Positions 27,347 to 35,543 of a stretch of 64,000 nt of DNA are shown piece by piece. How positions within the stretch are numbered: the first letter of the stretch is position 1; the number at the start of each line of letters is the position of its first letter. Below the pieces are notes generated by a model, which saw nothing but the letters and a program-made list of their open reading frames with translations, searched no databases and was not told the origin of the DNA. The translations under genes and the position numbers were made by a program. This DNA is from Kroppenstedtia eburnea (GTDB lineage: Bacteria; Bacillota; Bacilli; Thermoactinomycetales; DSM-45169): the NCBI RefSeq assembly GCF_013282215.1, contig NZ_CP048103.1, positions 2,914,001 through 2,978,000 of the forward strand, read 5' to 3'.

Positions 27347-28510
27347 ATGCAACCCTTCACCTTTCACAACCCGACCCGTCTTCATTTCGGAAAAGGACAA
27401 TTGGAACAGCTGCGGCAGGAGCTGCCCCGTTATGGAAAGAAGGTCCTGTTGGTTTACGGCGGAGGCAGTATTAAGCGGAACGGCCTGTATGAAGAGGTTA
27501 TAAAAGAGCTCCATGAGCTGGATGCCACTCTATTTGAGTTGCCGGGGGTGGAACCCAATCCCCGCTTGTCCACCGTGCGTAAGGGAATCGAGATCTGCCG
27601 GCGGGAACAGATTCAGTTTCTTCTCGCCGTCGGCGGCGGCAGTGTGATCGACTGTACGAAAGCGATTGCCGCCGGGGCCGCCTCGGAAGCGGACATCTGG
27701 GATATCATCACCCGGAAAGCTGAGGCGACCCGTGCCCTTCCCTTTGGGACGGTGCTCACCCTGGCTGCCACCGGATCGGAAATGAACTCCGGCTCTGTCA
27801 TCACCAATTGGGAGACACAGGAGAAGTACGGTTGGGGAAGTCCCTACACCTTTCCGCAATTCTCCATCCTGGATCCCGTATACACTTTCTCCGTTCCCCG
27901 GGACCAGACCATCTACGGGATCGTGGACATGATGTCCCATGTGTTTGAACAGTATTTCCATGTCACTCCCAATACACCCCTCCAGGATCGGATGTGCGAA
28001 TCCGTTCTGCGGACAGTGATGGAGACCGCTCCCAAACTGTTGGAGGATCTGCACAGTTATCCACACCGGGAAACCATCCTCTACTGTGGCACCATCGCCT
28101 TGAACAAGATGTTGTCCATGGGAGCGCCGGGGGATTGGGCCACCCATAATATTGAACATGCGGTCTCCGCAGTCTACGATATCCCCCATGGTGGGGGACT
28201 GGCCATCCTCTTTCCCCATTGGATGAAGCATACCCTGGACGAAAACGTGGATCGTTGCCACCAACTGGCGATCCGGGTGTTTGATGTGGACCCTGCCGGC
28301 AAGTCCAAAAAAGAGGTGGCACTGGAAGGGATCGAGCGCTTGCGCCGTTTCTGGTCGGATCTTGGCGCGCCTTCCCGCCTGGCCGATTATGACATCGATG
28401 ACAGCCGTTTGGAGTTGATGGCTGACCGGGCCATGGCCAGAGGCCCCTTTGGCCGCGTGAAGAAGCTGGATCGCCATGACGTTCTGTCCATTCTGCGTCA
28501 ATCTCTGTGA
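27347..28510 (+). CDS. Iron-containing alcohol dehydrogenase (butanol dehydrogenase-like)
   Basis: NAD(P)H-dependent, Fe2+ alcohol dehydrogenase of 387 residues, similar to YugJ/BdhA-type enzymes. The cofactor-binding loop is [15 protein letters not shown]. Metal-ligand regions are [11 protein letters not shown] (Asp and His) and [18 protein letters not shown] (two His). It probably reduces medium-chain aldehydes. ATG 27347 is 9 nt after AAAGGAG, whereas ATG 27338 directly abuts it. No obvious partner gene. Confidence 0.92.
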   Translation: MQPFTFHNPTRLHFGKGQLEQLRQELPRYGKKVLLVYGGGSIKRNGLYEEVIKELHELDATLFELPGVEPNPRLSTVRKGIEICRREQIQFLLAVGGGSVIDCTKAIAAGAASEADIWDIITRKAEATRALPFGTVLTLAATGSEMNSGSVITNWETQEKYGWGSPYTFPQFSILDPVYTFSVPRDQTIYGIVDMMSHVFEQYFHVTPNTPLQDRMCESVLRTVMETAPKLLEDLHSYPHRETILYCGTIALNKMLSMGAPGDWATHNIEHAVSAVYDIPHGGGLAILFPHWMKHTLDENVDRCHQLAIRVFDVDPAGKSKKEVALEGIERLRRFWSDLGAPSRLADYDIDDSRLELMADRAMARGPFGRVKKLDRHDVLSILRQSL

Positions 28511-28944
28511 GTGAGAAACAGGGACATGACTGCAGAAGAGCGCATCCGGTCCGCACTCCGTTTCAGCGGCGTTCCCATCAAAGCGGGTTTCCGGTTCCGG
28601 CTGCTGGCGGAGGGAGCCTGGCACCGGGCTTACCGGGTAACGCTTTTCACAGGTGAATCGCTGGAGCATTGTGAAAAGCCGTCACAGAGGGAGGGTTGGG
28701 TTTCACATGGAGTGATTTTGGATCGTAAGAACAACGAAAACGGAATGTGAAACCCAATCCCGACCAACCCGACCAGCACTAATTCACAACATTTCTGGTG
28801 GTCCGTCTGAAAAAGAAGAACGCCTACGGAGAACAAGTGCCCTTTGATGAGAAAGAGTGGATAGCCGAATACGAATCTGTCTCCTTCTTCTACCGCGCCG
28901 CCAACCGGTGTCGACACGGGATTTGTCCGGCTGAAATCGGATGA
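28511..28944 (+). pseudogene. Aminoglycoside-phosphotransferase-like gene disrupted by repeat copy C
   Basis: The first part (EERIRSALRFSGVPIKAGFR ... AYRVTLFTGESL) and the part after the repeat (VVRLKKKNAYGEQVPFDEKE ... RHGICPAEIG, stop) join in frame if copy C (28665-28794) and one CTGG are removed: GAATCG-CTGG-TGGTCC gives E-S-L-V-V. The AEGAWHRAYRV and VVRLKKK segments resemble the N-lobe of APH-family kinases. Only about 100 residues of an expected 250-300 remain before the stop, so the 3' part is also lost. It starts at GTG 28511 just after the alcohol dehydrogenase stop, or ATG 28526. Confidence 0.8.
28665..28794 (-). repeat. MITE-like repeat, copy C (short form, inside a gene)
   Basis: A 130-bp element in reverse orientation, ends AGCATTGTGA (one base short) and TCACAACATTT, with an exact CTGG duplication (28661-28664 and 28795-28798). 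It holds the hairpin arms (GGGTTTCACAT / ATGTGAAACCC) but not the GNRA module. Precise removal restores the phosphotransferase reading frame. Confidence 0.9.
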
Positions 28945-28952
28945 CAGGACGA

Positions 28953-28990
28953 CAACCCCCTCTCCCGATGCTGGAGAGGGGGTTGGTGTT
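28953..28990. terminator. Terminator between convergent genes
   Basis: CAACCCCCTCTCC pairs with GGAGAGGGGGTTG (28953-28985), followed on the plus strand by GTGTTTG. It can serve the pseudogene and the convergent gene at 29007. Confidence 0.7.
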
Positions 28991-29006
28991 TGAACCGTCT
29001 GCCGGA

Positions 29007-30440
29007 TCAATGATAGGGGGGCGGGGCGTTTTCCCCTGTCTCAGCCGGGTACACTCCGGGAGCCTTGGTAAACTCCCAGGGATCCCCTTCCTCCGTCCAG
29101 GCGAGATGTTGCTCCTCCCGGGGATGACCCGCATAATCCACACCCAGGAGCCGGGCCAGTTCCCGGTCCAAGGAGGTGAGATCGCGCCTGTCGATCTGCA
29201 TGAGATCGGATTTTCCCAGGGCATAGGCGACCATTTTCATCTCCTCCACACAGGATTTGAGAAATTTGGCCAGATGTTCGGCACCTTGTTCCACATTGAA
29301 ATCCTCTTTGAACTTGCCTTGGTATAAGAGGACTTGAACCGGCGGTTCCAGGGGGGAGGCCAGATTGAACTGGGTGTGGAGCATCCCCACCAATGCGATC
29401 GACCCGATATAGACCGCATCCGCCCCCAGGGCCAGCGCTTTGAGAAAATGACCCGGCGTGGTCAGGCCGCCGGCGGCGATGACGGAAACCTCCCGTTTCA
29501 CTCCCCGTCTCTCCAGGTGACGGATCGTCCTGCCCAGGGCGAACAGAGTGGGCAGACCGACATCGTCCTGGAGAATGGTCGGGCCCCCGTGGGTTCCCGC
29601 CTCCGCCCCATCCACCACAATGTAGTCGATCCCCCCCTCCAGTGCGATGTCGATCTCCCGCTCCAGATAGTGACCGGCACAAGTTTTCAATCCCACCGGC
29701 ACCCCGTAGGTTTCCCGCAGAGACCGCACCAGAGGTGGAAAATCCGACGGACGGTCCACCCCCTCCAACCGGGTGTGGATGGGAGCATCCTCTCCATCGG
29801 GAATGCCAAACCGCTTGCGAAAGGGCTCGTCCATCTGCCAGGAAGAACTCCCCATCGGCGCCGCCGCCTGGGCTCCCTGACCCAGCTGGATTTCAATGGC
29901 ATCCAGTTGACTCAGAGATTTGTGATCGTTCATCCATCCACCCCGGTTATACTGGCCGATAAAATATTTGGCTTCCCGGCGTTCTTCCGGAACCAAGGGA
30001 GCTTCCCCTGAATTGGTGGCCGTCCCCGCCAGGCTGGCCCCTCGCGCCAATCCCAGCTTGGCCTTCAATCCCAACGCCCCACCATAGGACATCCCGGAGA
30101 TCAGGATGGGAATCTCCAGCTTCAGCGGCTTGGCCGCCCGGGGACCGATGGTGGTGCCGGTGTGGATGCCAACCCCGTCGGGCGTGGGCATCCGGTACAA
30201 ATGTACCGGGTTGAATGTGAGTTGATCCCAGGGGGAACGAATCACCGGACTGCCCAAGGGACGTTCGATGGGTTTGCCCGATTCCGCCCGCATGGTCGCC
30301 TCCACAATCGCCCGCGGATTCAGCTTTTGGGCGATGGTGACAAAGGAAAACAGATTCTCTGTATAGGGATCCTGGATCACCCGGTCCAATACGGAATCGA
30401 CCACTCCGTTGGTGACCCGTTTCACCAGCCATGACAGCAT
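29007..30440 (-). CDS. FMN-binding glutamate-synthase-family protein (first paralogue)
   Basis: A 477-residue protein built around the FMN-binding GltB2 barrel (ISGMSYGGALGLKAKLGLAR, GLKTCAGHYLEREIDIALEG, DYIVVDGAEAGTHGGPTI, AAGGLTTPGHFLKALALGAD). It has no glutaminase domain and I see no complete Fe-S cysteine set, so it is not a full glutamate synthase. Substrate unknown. ATG 30440 follows GGAGG by 6 nt. A more distant relative lies at 46334. Confidence 0.85.
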   Translation of the reverse strand: MLSWLVKRVTNGVVDSVLDRVIQDPYTENLFSFVTIAQKLNPRAIVEATMRAESGKPIERPLGSPVIRSPWDQLTFNPVHLYRMPTPDGVGIHTGTTIGPRAAKPLKLEIPILISGMSYGGALGLKAKLGLARGASLAGTATNSGEAPLVPEERREAKYFIGQYNRGGWMNDHKSLSQLDAIEIQLGQGAQAAAPMGSSSWQMDEPFRKRFGIPDGEDAPIHTRLEGVDRPSDFPPLVRSLRETYGVPVGLKTCAGHYLEREIDIALEGGIDYIVVDGAEAGTHGGPTILQDDVGLPTLFALGRTIRHLERRGVKREVSVIAAGGLTTPGHFLKALALGADAVYIGSIALVGMLHTQFNLASPLEPPVQVLLYQGKFKEDFNVEQGAEHLAKFLKSCVEEMKMVAYALGKSDLMQIDRRDLTSLDRELARLLGVDYAGHPREEQHLAWTEEGDPWEFTKAPGVYPAETGENAPPPYH

Positions 30441-30476
30441 ATGTTTCCCTCCTCCCCATCCCTGACTGTCCAAGGA

Positions 30477-30782
30477 TCAACGGCCCTTTCCATGGTGGTT
30501 TCCGCCCAACTCCGACTGTTTCAGCCGCTGTTGTTCCCAATGCAGGATCGTGCTTTCGATCTCCTGCTGCCCGGCTGTCGCAGTTTGGACCCATCCCTTT
30601 CGGTGCATGGTTTGAAACAGGCGCATGTGCAATTCCTCTGTATCGGTGTGCATCCGATGCATGGCTTCCCGGAGAGTGTGATTGGCACAATGGGCTTCCG
30701 TGTGGGTGATCTCCTGGATCAGTTGTTTTTCCATCATCAACAGATCCTGTGCCATTTCCCGTTCCAACAGTTCCATTTTCAT
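30477..30782 (-). CDS. CotF-like spore coat protein
   Basis: A 101-residue helical protein matching the Coat_F (ferritin-like) pattern: MKMELLEREMAQDLLMMEKQ, a second helix with HTLREAMHRMHTDTEELHMR, then MHRKGWV. Such proteins sit in the spore coat. ATG 30782 follows AAGGAGGAAGG. The frame stays open upstream through repeat copy D, but that extension is repeat-derived. The gene at 31019 was probably its operon partner before copy D was inserted. Confidence 0.82.
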   Translation of the reverse strand: MKMELLEREMAQDLLMMEKQLIQEITHTEAHCANHTLREAMHRMHTDTEELHMRLFQTMHRKGWVQTATAGQQEIESTILHWEQQRLKQSELGGNHHGKGR

Positions 30783-30819
30783 TACCTTCCTCCTTGGGGC
30801 GAAATCCTCACGATCCTGG

Positions 30820-31018
30820 AAGCGTTGTGATTTTGCTTCCGGTGTGTCTGATAAATCCATAACCGGTCGGGAGTGGGTTTCACATTCCATTCCGTTGTTC
30901 TTCCGAGCCAAAATCATTCCATGTGAAACCCAACCCTCCCTACATAGCGAGACCGGGTGCGAAAGCACCCTGGCGAGACTTGTGCCCTATGGGTATGAAT
31001 GGCTTTTTCACAACGCTT
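30820..31018 (+). repeat. MITE-like repeat, copy D
   Basis: A 199-bp forward element with perfect terminal repeats AAGCGTTGTGA (30820-30830) and TCACAACGCTT (31008-31018). The flanks are CTGG and CTAG, one mismatch. It has the hairpin arms TGGGTTTCACAT/ATGTGAAACCCA and one GNRA module (GGGTGC-GAAA-GCACCC, 30955-30970). It separates two coat-type genes, and its right flank contains the TAG stop of the gene at 31019. Confidence 0.9.
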
Positions 31019-31246
31019 CTAGTGAACAGGGGGCAGATCTTCCCGTTCCCGCCCGTCGTGATTGCGGAGCTGTGTCAAAATCTGCCCGACGTGATCCTGA
31101 TGGAGTTGGACTGCGTCCCGAAACCAGCTTTTCAGTTCATCACTCTTGCACTTCTTTTCATACAGCTCACACTTGCGGACAGCCAACGCTTCCGCTTCCA
31201 TCAGGTCCTGCAAATGCAGAAGCTCCATTTGTGTCAATTGTTCCAT
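31019..31246 (-). CDS. Small coat-associated helical protein
   Basis: A 75-residue protein (MEQLTQMELLHLQDLMEAEA ... CKSDELKSWFRDAVQLHQDH) that resembles the short ferritin-like proteins encoded beside CotF homologues in bacilli. A role in the spore coat is inferred from this and from the neighbour at 30477. GGGAGG lies upstream of ATG 31246. Its C-terminus is PPVH followed by TAG, and that stop is inside the CTAG flank of copy D. Confidence 0.75.
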   Translation of the reverse strand: MEQLTQMELLHLQDLMEAEALAVRKCELYEKKCKSDELKSWFRDAVQLHQDHVGQILTQLRNHDGREREDLPPVH

Positions 31247-31275
31247 GATCCTCCCTGCCTTCCCGTTGATTCCGG

Positions 31276-31284
31276 AATAGTATG
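31276..31284 (-). promoter_or_regulatory. Possible sporulation-sigma -10 element
   Basis: CATACTATT on the minus strand, 30 nt upstream of ATG 31246, resembles the CATAnnnT -10 of sigma-E/sigma-K promoters. No convincing -35 partner was found. Confidence 0.3.
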
Positions 31285-31315
31285 GATCATTTCCTGTTCG
31301 ATTATTGATGGATTA

Positions 31316-31343
31316 CAAAAAGACCTGCCGTTTCTCCGACAGG
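31316..31343 (-). terminator. Terminator of the gene at 31356
   Basis: On the minus strand CCTGTCG and CGGCAGG pair (31324-31343), followed by TCTTTTTG. Confidence 0.8.
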
Positions 31344-31355
31344 CCCAGGCTGTTC

Positions 31356-31640
31356 TCATCTTTTTTTTCGGGGTGCCTTTCGCTTCCCCTGCAGGATGTC
31401 CATCCCCATCTGTGGGTTCTTCTGGATATTGTCGGCGAACTGTTCCAATTCTCCCCGATCCACATCCACCTGAGTCACTTTCATGAGGTAATCCAGAACT
31501 GCAGGCATTCCGCCCCGCTCATGAACCCGTTTTGCTCCTTGAAGGATCTGTTTCAACTGTTGCTCTGTCAGGACGTTATGACCCATCACATTGTTGATCA
31601 GCTGGGCCATCTCTTTGGTAGAAGGGCCTTTGCCCGGCAT
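31356..31640 (-). CDS. Small basic hypothetical protein, probably sporulation related
   Basis: A 94-residue soluble protein (MPGKGPSTKEMAQLINNVMG ... PRKKR) with a basic C-terminal tail. I do not recognise a family with certainty. The helical core (LTEQQLKQILQGAKRVHERG) and gene context suggest a sporulation role, which is inference only. ATG 31640 is 6 nt after GGAGGG. The earlier ATG (31646) abuts that site. Confidence 0.65.
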   Translation of the reverse strand: MPGKGPSTKEMAQLINNVMGHNVLTEQQLKQILQGAKRVHERGGMPAVLDYLMKVTQVDVDRGELEQFADNIQKNPQMGMDILQGKRKAPRKKR

Positions 31641-31840
31641 TTTCATCCCTCCGCTAATCCGTGATCTCTTCACCATATGCCGATGGGAAGAACAGGGCGC
31701 GGGTATTTGTCTAAATCCCTTTGATTTGGGCGTTCACAGCCCCGGGAACTCTTCAGAAGTCGAAACGGTTTTCATCGGTTTTGAATAAGCTGACAGTACA
31801 ACTCCCTGTGGGGTTTTTTAATCGAAAGGAGGAGTATTCC

Positions 31841-31999
31841 ATGTATTATCCCGGCGGCTATTACGGTTATGGTTACGGCTATGGACATGGCTACGGAGGT
31901 TACTACGGTGCCGGCTACCACGGAGGTGGAAGCCTCCAGCGCCTGCTGCTGTTCCTCCTCGTGATCCCGGTCATCTTCTGGTTTGTGGGTGCCTTTTAA
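31841..31999 (+). CDS. Gly/Tyr-rich micro-protein 1 with membrane helix
   Basis: A 52-residue protein: an N-terminal Gly/Tyr/His repeat (MYYPGGYYGYGYGYGHGYGG and more) followed by a hydrophobic helix (LQRLLLFLLVIPVIFWFVGA). AAAGGAGGAG precedes ATG 31841. First of four similar genes in the same direction within 740 bp. It resembles the YjcZ-like small sporulation proteins in size and layout only. Confidence 0.75.
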   Translation: MYYPGGYYGYGYGYGHGYGGYYGAGYHGGGSLQRLLLFLLVIPVIFWFVGAF

Positions 32000-32090
32000 A
32001 AAAACCGGATCCCCGGGATATCCGCCTGTACACTTCGCCGGATGGGTGCATAGTTTGTAGCAGAAAAGAGAGAAGGAGGGAACAGCAATC

Positions 32091-32180
32091 ATGTCTGGCA
32101 GGTACTACGGCTTCGGGTTGGGTCGATTGCTCCTGTATTTATTGGTGATTACGACAATCTTCGCCTTGGTCGGACTTTGA
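32091..32180 (+). CDS. Micro-protein 2 (29 aa) with membrane helix
   Basis: Sequence begins MSGRYYGFGLGRLLLYLLVI and ends in FALVGL. AGAAGGAGGG lies 9 nt upstream of ATG 32091. It shares the FGLGRLL-hydrophobic-TIFALVG pattern with micro-proteins 3 and 4. Too short for routine gene calling. Confidence 0.75.
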   Translation: MSGRYYGFGLGRLLLYLLVITTIFALVGL

Positions 32181-32316
32181 CCCGAGGAGAAACTGAGTTC
32201 ACGGCACTTTGGATGATCCACAGATCGGGAGAAAAGGGAGTCATCCCTTTCTCATAAAACGGTGGGCTCTTTCAGCCACACCGTTTCCCAACCACCGAAA
32301 AAAAGGGGGGAAATCC

Positions 32317-32418
32317 ATGTCCGGTTACTATGGTTACGGTTTTGGCCTCGGCCGTCTTCTGATTTTCCTGCTTGTCATTGCCACCATCTTCGCCCTGGTC
32401 GGCATCTGGGGATACTGA
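32317..32418 (+). CDS. Micro-protein 3 (33 aa) with membrane helix
   Basis: Begins MSGYYGYGFGLGRLLIFLLV and ends FALVGIWGY. GGGGGG precedes ATG 32317 by 7 nt. It differs from micro-protein 4 only near the N-terminus and by I/L in the helix. Likely a single-pass membrane or coat micro-protein. Confidence 0.78.
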   Translation: MSGYYGYGFGLGRLLIFLLVIATIFALVGIWGY

Positions 32419-32467
32419 TTCCAGATCACCCCCCTGAACGTGTTTTCCAATGAAAGGGGGTGTTTCC

Positions 32468-32572
32468 ATGGGCTACGGGTACTACGGGTATGGATTTGGC
32501 CTCGGCCGCTTGTTGCTCTTCCTGCTCGTGATCGCCACCATCTTCGCCCTGGTTGGCATTTGGGGCTACTGA
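32468..32572 (+). CDS. Micro-protein 4 (34 aa) with membrane helix
   Basis: Begins MGYGYYGYGFGLGRLLLFLL and ends FALVGIWGY. GGGGG precedes ATG 32468 by 8 nt. Last of the tandem set; a terminator follows at 32592. Confidence 0.78.
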   Translation: MGYGYYGYGFGLGRLLLFLLVIATIFALVGIWGY

Positions 32573-32591
32573 TCGCCCCACCATTGGAATG

Positions 32592-32625
32592 CCCCCGGCT
32601 GCGACCGGGGGTTTCGTCTTTTAAT
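32592..32625 (+). terminator. Terminator of the micro-protein cluster
   Basis: CCCCCGGCTGCGACCGGGGG (32592-32611) is followed by TTTCGTCTTTT. It overlaps the end of the convergent YheC/D gene. Confidence 0.8.
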
Positions 32626-33418
32626 TTATAAACAGCCACTCACGCAACCAATCGGGCATCCCGGCTGTTCGGGCATACCTGGCGCGGATCTCATCATACA
32701 ATTGCTGGTCGGGCAAGGATCTGAACAGATCATGACTGGGTCCTCCATGGTCATCATCGGTGTTCACCTCCAGCAACCAGAACTCCCTGCCATTTTCGAT
32801 GCCAATGTCCAAGCCCGCCTCCAGAAACCGGAGTCGTTTCTCCATGATCCGGCACAAGGCCATCCCCATCTCTTTCATGTGGGTCCGCAACACCGACCGG
32901 ATCTTTTCATCAGTAAAGACCGATTCCAGCGGCAACACCGATCCGCCGCTGATCTCCACATTGGATACGATCCCCTCCTCCCCGCCGATCCGGACCACTT
33001 CTCCTGCATACACCCAGGAGCTGTCCGTCTCCTTCTGCATATGGACCCGGATATCAAAGGGCTTTTCCTCATATCGATCCAAGGGTGCGGTCTCTTGCAC
33101 GATACATTCTTCTTCTCCATAATGGTTCAAAAGGGATTCCATCATCTCTTTCTCCGTGTCAAATCTCCGCTCTTTTTCCCCCTGAAGGGTCCATTCCGCC
33201 CCTTTTTGACAGATTCTCAACCGACTGACACCTTCACCCCCGAACCCTCTATCCGGTTTGACATACACATCCCCAAACTTCTCCAGCATCTCCCGTAAAC
33301 TTTCCCTTGACAATCGCCTGGTCTCCGGAAGCCGGACATACCGGTCCGCCCCTTCATTCTGCAGGAACTGAACCATCTCCCATTTGCCCAGGGATCTTTC
33401 CCGCTGCTTTTCAGTCAT
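32621..33418 (-). CDS. YheC/YheD-family ATP-grasp protein
   Basis: A 265-residue ATP-grasp protein related to the coat-associated YheC/YheD of Bacillus. Motifs visible are VYVKPDRGFGGEGVSRL (nucleotide-binding Lys and Gly-rich loop), KPFDIRVHMQK and a C-terminal acidic metal site (WLLEVNTDDDHGG). It presumably ligates an amine and a carboxylate; substrate unknown. ATG 33418 follows AAAGGAGG by 7 nt. The sporulation neighbours support a spore role. Confidence 0.85.
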   Translation of the reverse strand: MTEKQRERSLGKWEMVQFLQNEGADRYVRLPETRRLSRESLREMLEKFGDVYVKPDRGFGGEGVSRLRICQKGAEWTLQGEKERRFDTEKEMMESLLNHYGEEECIVQETAPLDRYEEKPFDIRVHMQKETDSSWVYAGEVVRIGGEEGIVSNVEISGGSVLPLESVFTDEKIRSVLRTHMKEMGMALCRIMEKRLRFLEAGLDIGIENGREFWLLEVNTDDDHGGPSHDLFRSLPDQQLYDEIRARYARTAGMPDWLREWLFIN

Positions 33419-33471
33419 TGGGTTTCCTCCTTTCTCCTTCACCAGCTTATGACAGATGCCCGGATGCGGTT

Positions 33472-33502
33472 AAAAAAAACAGGCAACCCGTTACGGATTG
33501 CC
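33472..33502 (-). terminator. Terminator of ytxJ
   Basis: On the minus strand GGCAATCC and GGGTTGCC pair (33482-33502), followed by TGTTTTTTTT. Confidence 0.88.
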
Positions 33503-33515
33503 CGCTCAAATCATG

Positions 33516-33863
33516 TCAGACGGTCTTCAATGCATTTTCCAGAGACTCCACCGTAATATGCCAGTGGGATGTATTCCAGACTTCCTCCCCATCTTTCACC
33601 AGAATGGCCTGGGGGGATTTGTGTTGAACCCCCAGATCCTCGGCGATCCGGTTGGAAACCGGTCGGGACTCGATCACCTTGACCATGATATATTCCACTG
33701 TTTCCGGTGCCACTGTGGATACGAATTTTTGATATGCCTCCCAAGCCTCGGCACTGACTGAACAGCGGGTGCTGTGCTTCATGACCAGAGCGGGGTGTTC
33801 CGCCGATTGGCGGAGGACCTGCTCCCATTCTTCCAATGTCGTGATCTCTTTCCACTGCGCCAT
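33516..33863 (-). CDS. ytxJ: Monothiol bacilliredoxin-like protein YtxJ
   Basis: A 115-residue thioredoxin-fold protein with the single conserved cysteine in MKHSTRCSVSAEAW (residue ~34) and cis-Pro region SPQAILVKDG, as in YtxJ. It reduces bacillithiol-protein mixed disulfides or related adducts. In Bacillus it follows ytxGH; here those genes lie 15 kb away. ATG 33863 has AGAGGAG upstream. BstA at 63691 also points to bacillithiol use. Confidence 0.9.
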   Translation of the reverse strand: MAQWKEITTLEEWEQVLRQSAEHPALVMKHSTRCSVSAEAWEAYQKFVSTVAPETVEYIMVKVIESRPVSNRIAEDLGVQHKSPQAILVKDGEEVWNTSHWHITVESLENALKTV

Positions 33864-33926
33864 GTGTCCCACTCCTCTGTGCAAACTGTATCATCATCTT
33901 ACCCTATTTTTCTGCCTCTGGGAATC

Positions 33927-34331
33927 TCAATAGTGGTGAAGTCTGGCATGGCTCTGTTTCTTTTCCAGCAGGCTGATCAGCAACTGGTATTCCTCCAGAA
34001 GCATAATCTCAAAAAATCTCATCTCGTCCCGCATTCTGCGATTTTCTTTGATCAGCTCCCTCAGTTGTGTTTGGTTGGTATCCAGCTTCTGTTCCAGCTG
34101 TCTGATCCGCTCCCGAAGATGAGAGTAATCCGGCCGGTTGGCTGTGATGGTGACTGATCCCTTGTCACGGACAGTTAATGCTTTCCATCTGATGATACAA
34201 TCATGGGGACTTCGCTTCAACTTCATCGCGGCTTTTGCGAAGCTCCGGCTGGGGGTTATCCCCAGCTGCCTGCCCTGATCCACCACGGAGAGAAGGAATC
34301 GGTCTTCTTTCATAGTCCAGGGACGGGACAC
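33927..34331 (-). CDS. RsfA-like prespore regulator, second copy
   Basis: A 134-residue protein with an N-terminal Myb/SANT-like DNA-binding domain (MSRPWTMKEDRFLLSVVDQG; CIIRWKALTV) and a C-terminal coiled coil (LRERIRQLEQKLDTNQTQLR). RsfA modulates sigma-F-dependent genes in the forespore. GTG 34331 is 6 nt after AGAGGTG and starts the protein at the conserved domain. ATG 34367 is the alternative. Confidence 0.82.
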   Translation of the reverse strand: MSRPWTMKEDRFLLSVVDQGRQLGITPSRSFAKAAMKLKRSPHDCIIRWKALTVRDKGSVTITANRPDYSHLRERIRQLEQKLDTNQTQLRELIKENRRMRDEMRFFEIMLLEEYQLLISLLEKKQSHARLHHY

Positions 34332-34375
34332 ATCCTGCACCTCTTTCCTTTGCCCGCCGTCCTCCATGGAACATG

Positions 34376-34948
34376 TTATGATTCCGCCTCCACCTTCGAC
34401 TCGACTCCAGTCCCGATTTCTTTGTTTTCAGTCCCTTCCCCCAGGACCTCCCGACGATCCGCCGTCTCCAAATGGCGTGCGGTTTGGAAAAGGCGAAGCA
34501 GACTGGTGTACCGATCCTTGATTTCATTCTGGAAACTCTCAAAGGCGTCCCATTCCTCAGTCAATCGGCTGTGTTCCGCCTCTGCCACCTGCAGCTTCTT
34601 CTCTTTTTCCGCCAGTCTCTTCTCCAATTCAAACAACCTTTTGCGGGTGGAGTGGTATTCCGCTTCAAATTCTCTCAATTGGCGAATCACATCATTTATA
34701 GTGATGGAAGGCTTCCGCTTCCGTTTCAGTTGATTTTCCACCCGCTCTTTTTTGGCTTTCTGAAAGGCTTCCGCTTCCCGTTTTCTGACGACGGCATTCC
34801 ACCGAAAGCCGCAAGCCCCGGGGGTTCGGCTGATCTTTTCGGCCACTTCCTGAAAGGCGTCCAGTTGGTTGCCTCCTTCTCTCACCGACCGAAGAACCGT
34901 TTCAGCCAACAACCGATCTTCTTCTTCCGTCCAACAGCGCCCTTTCAT
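34376..34948 (-). CDS. RsfA-family prespore transcription factor
   Basis: A 190-residue protein with the RsfA/YlbO N-terminus ([38 protein letters not shown]), a basic linker and a long coiled coil (residues ~80-150), then an acidic tail. ATG 34948 follows AAAGGAGG by 7 nt. It is 44 nt upstream of a second, more divergent RsfA-type gene in the same direction. Confidence 0.88.
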   Translation of the reverse strand: MKGRCWTEEEDRLLAETVLRSVREGGNQLDAFQEVAEKISRTPGACGFRWNAVVRKREAEAFQKAKKERVENQLKRKRKPSITINDVIRQLREFEAEYHSTRKRLFELEKRLAEKEKKLQVAEAEHSRLTEEWDAFESFQNEIKDRYTSLLRLFQTARHLETADRREVLGEGTENKEIGTGVESKVEAES

Positions 34949-35053
34949 ATCAAATCCTCCTTTGGTGCGCATTCTATCGGTATACTATGCTTCGGACGGC
35001 CGTCCTGTTCCAATGTGCTGTCTGAGTTGGGAACTCCGCGGTGGATCTGTCCC

Positions 35054-35088
35054 ATAAAAAAACACCGGGCAGGTTTCCCTTCCCGGTG
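35054..35088 (-). terminator. Terminator of nagA-DUF309 operon
   Basis: On the minus strand CACCGGG and CCCGGTG pair (35063-35088), followed by TTTTTTT. Confidence 0.9.
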
Positions 35089-35136
35089 GGATCTCAAATG
35101 TTAGTCGTGCAGGGCTGTTGATTGAACATAACTGAT

Positions 35137-35523
35137 CTATTCCCCCACAGACTCAGCGGAAAAGCGAGGCAGCGGACAGACCTCGATGCCCAGGGCTTCC
35201 ACCTCTGCGGGAGCGATGATCCGCGGGCCGTCGGGGAGCAGATTCAGGCACTCCTCCAGCCAACGCAGGACCGCTTCCACATTCACACCGTCTTTTTCCG
35301 GAGAAAAAGGAATCAAATAACCGATGGCGGTGGTGGCCAGTTTACGGGCACCCCGGATTTTTCCTCTCTTCAGCTGATGCATGAGAGCCGCAACCTGGAT
35401 CAGTCCGTGATAGAAATCATCATGCCGTCGGGTTTGCCACAGTTCTTCCAACACTTCATGAGCTTCCCAGTACAATCCGGCATGGTAACATTGGAAAAAT
35501 CGATAGTAGAGCGGATGGTACAC
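35137..35523 (-). CDS. DUF309 protein
   Basis: A 128-residue helical protein with the DUF309 signature YYRFFQCYHAGLYWEAHEVL (residues ~5-25) and HDDFYHGLIQVAALMHQLKR. The His/Glu pattern suggests metal binding, but no function is established. GTG 35523 is 6 nt after AAGGAGG. It begins 20 nt after nagA, so the two are co-transcribed. Confidence 0.85.
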   Translation of the reverse strand: MYHPLYYRFFQCYHAGLYWEAHEVLEELWQTRRHDDFYHGLIQVAALMHQLKRGKIRGARKLATTAIGYLIPFSPEKDGVNVEAVLRWLEECLNLLPDGPRIIAPAEVEALGIEVCPLPRFSAESVGE

Positions 35524-35543
35524 GCTGTCCCTCCTTCCCGGTT

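Noticed and set aside
30783-30968. N-terminal extension of the CotF-like gene through repeat copy D
   Set aside because: The peptide EGWVSHGMILARKNNGMECE recurs in copies B, F and C and is simply the translated repeat; a good start lies at 30782.
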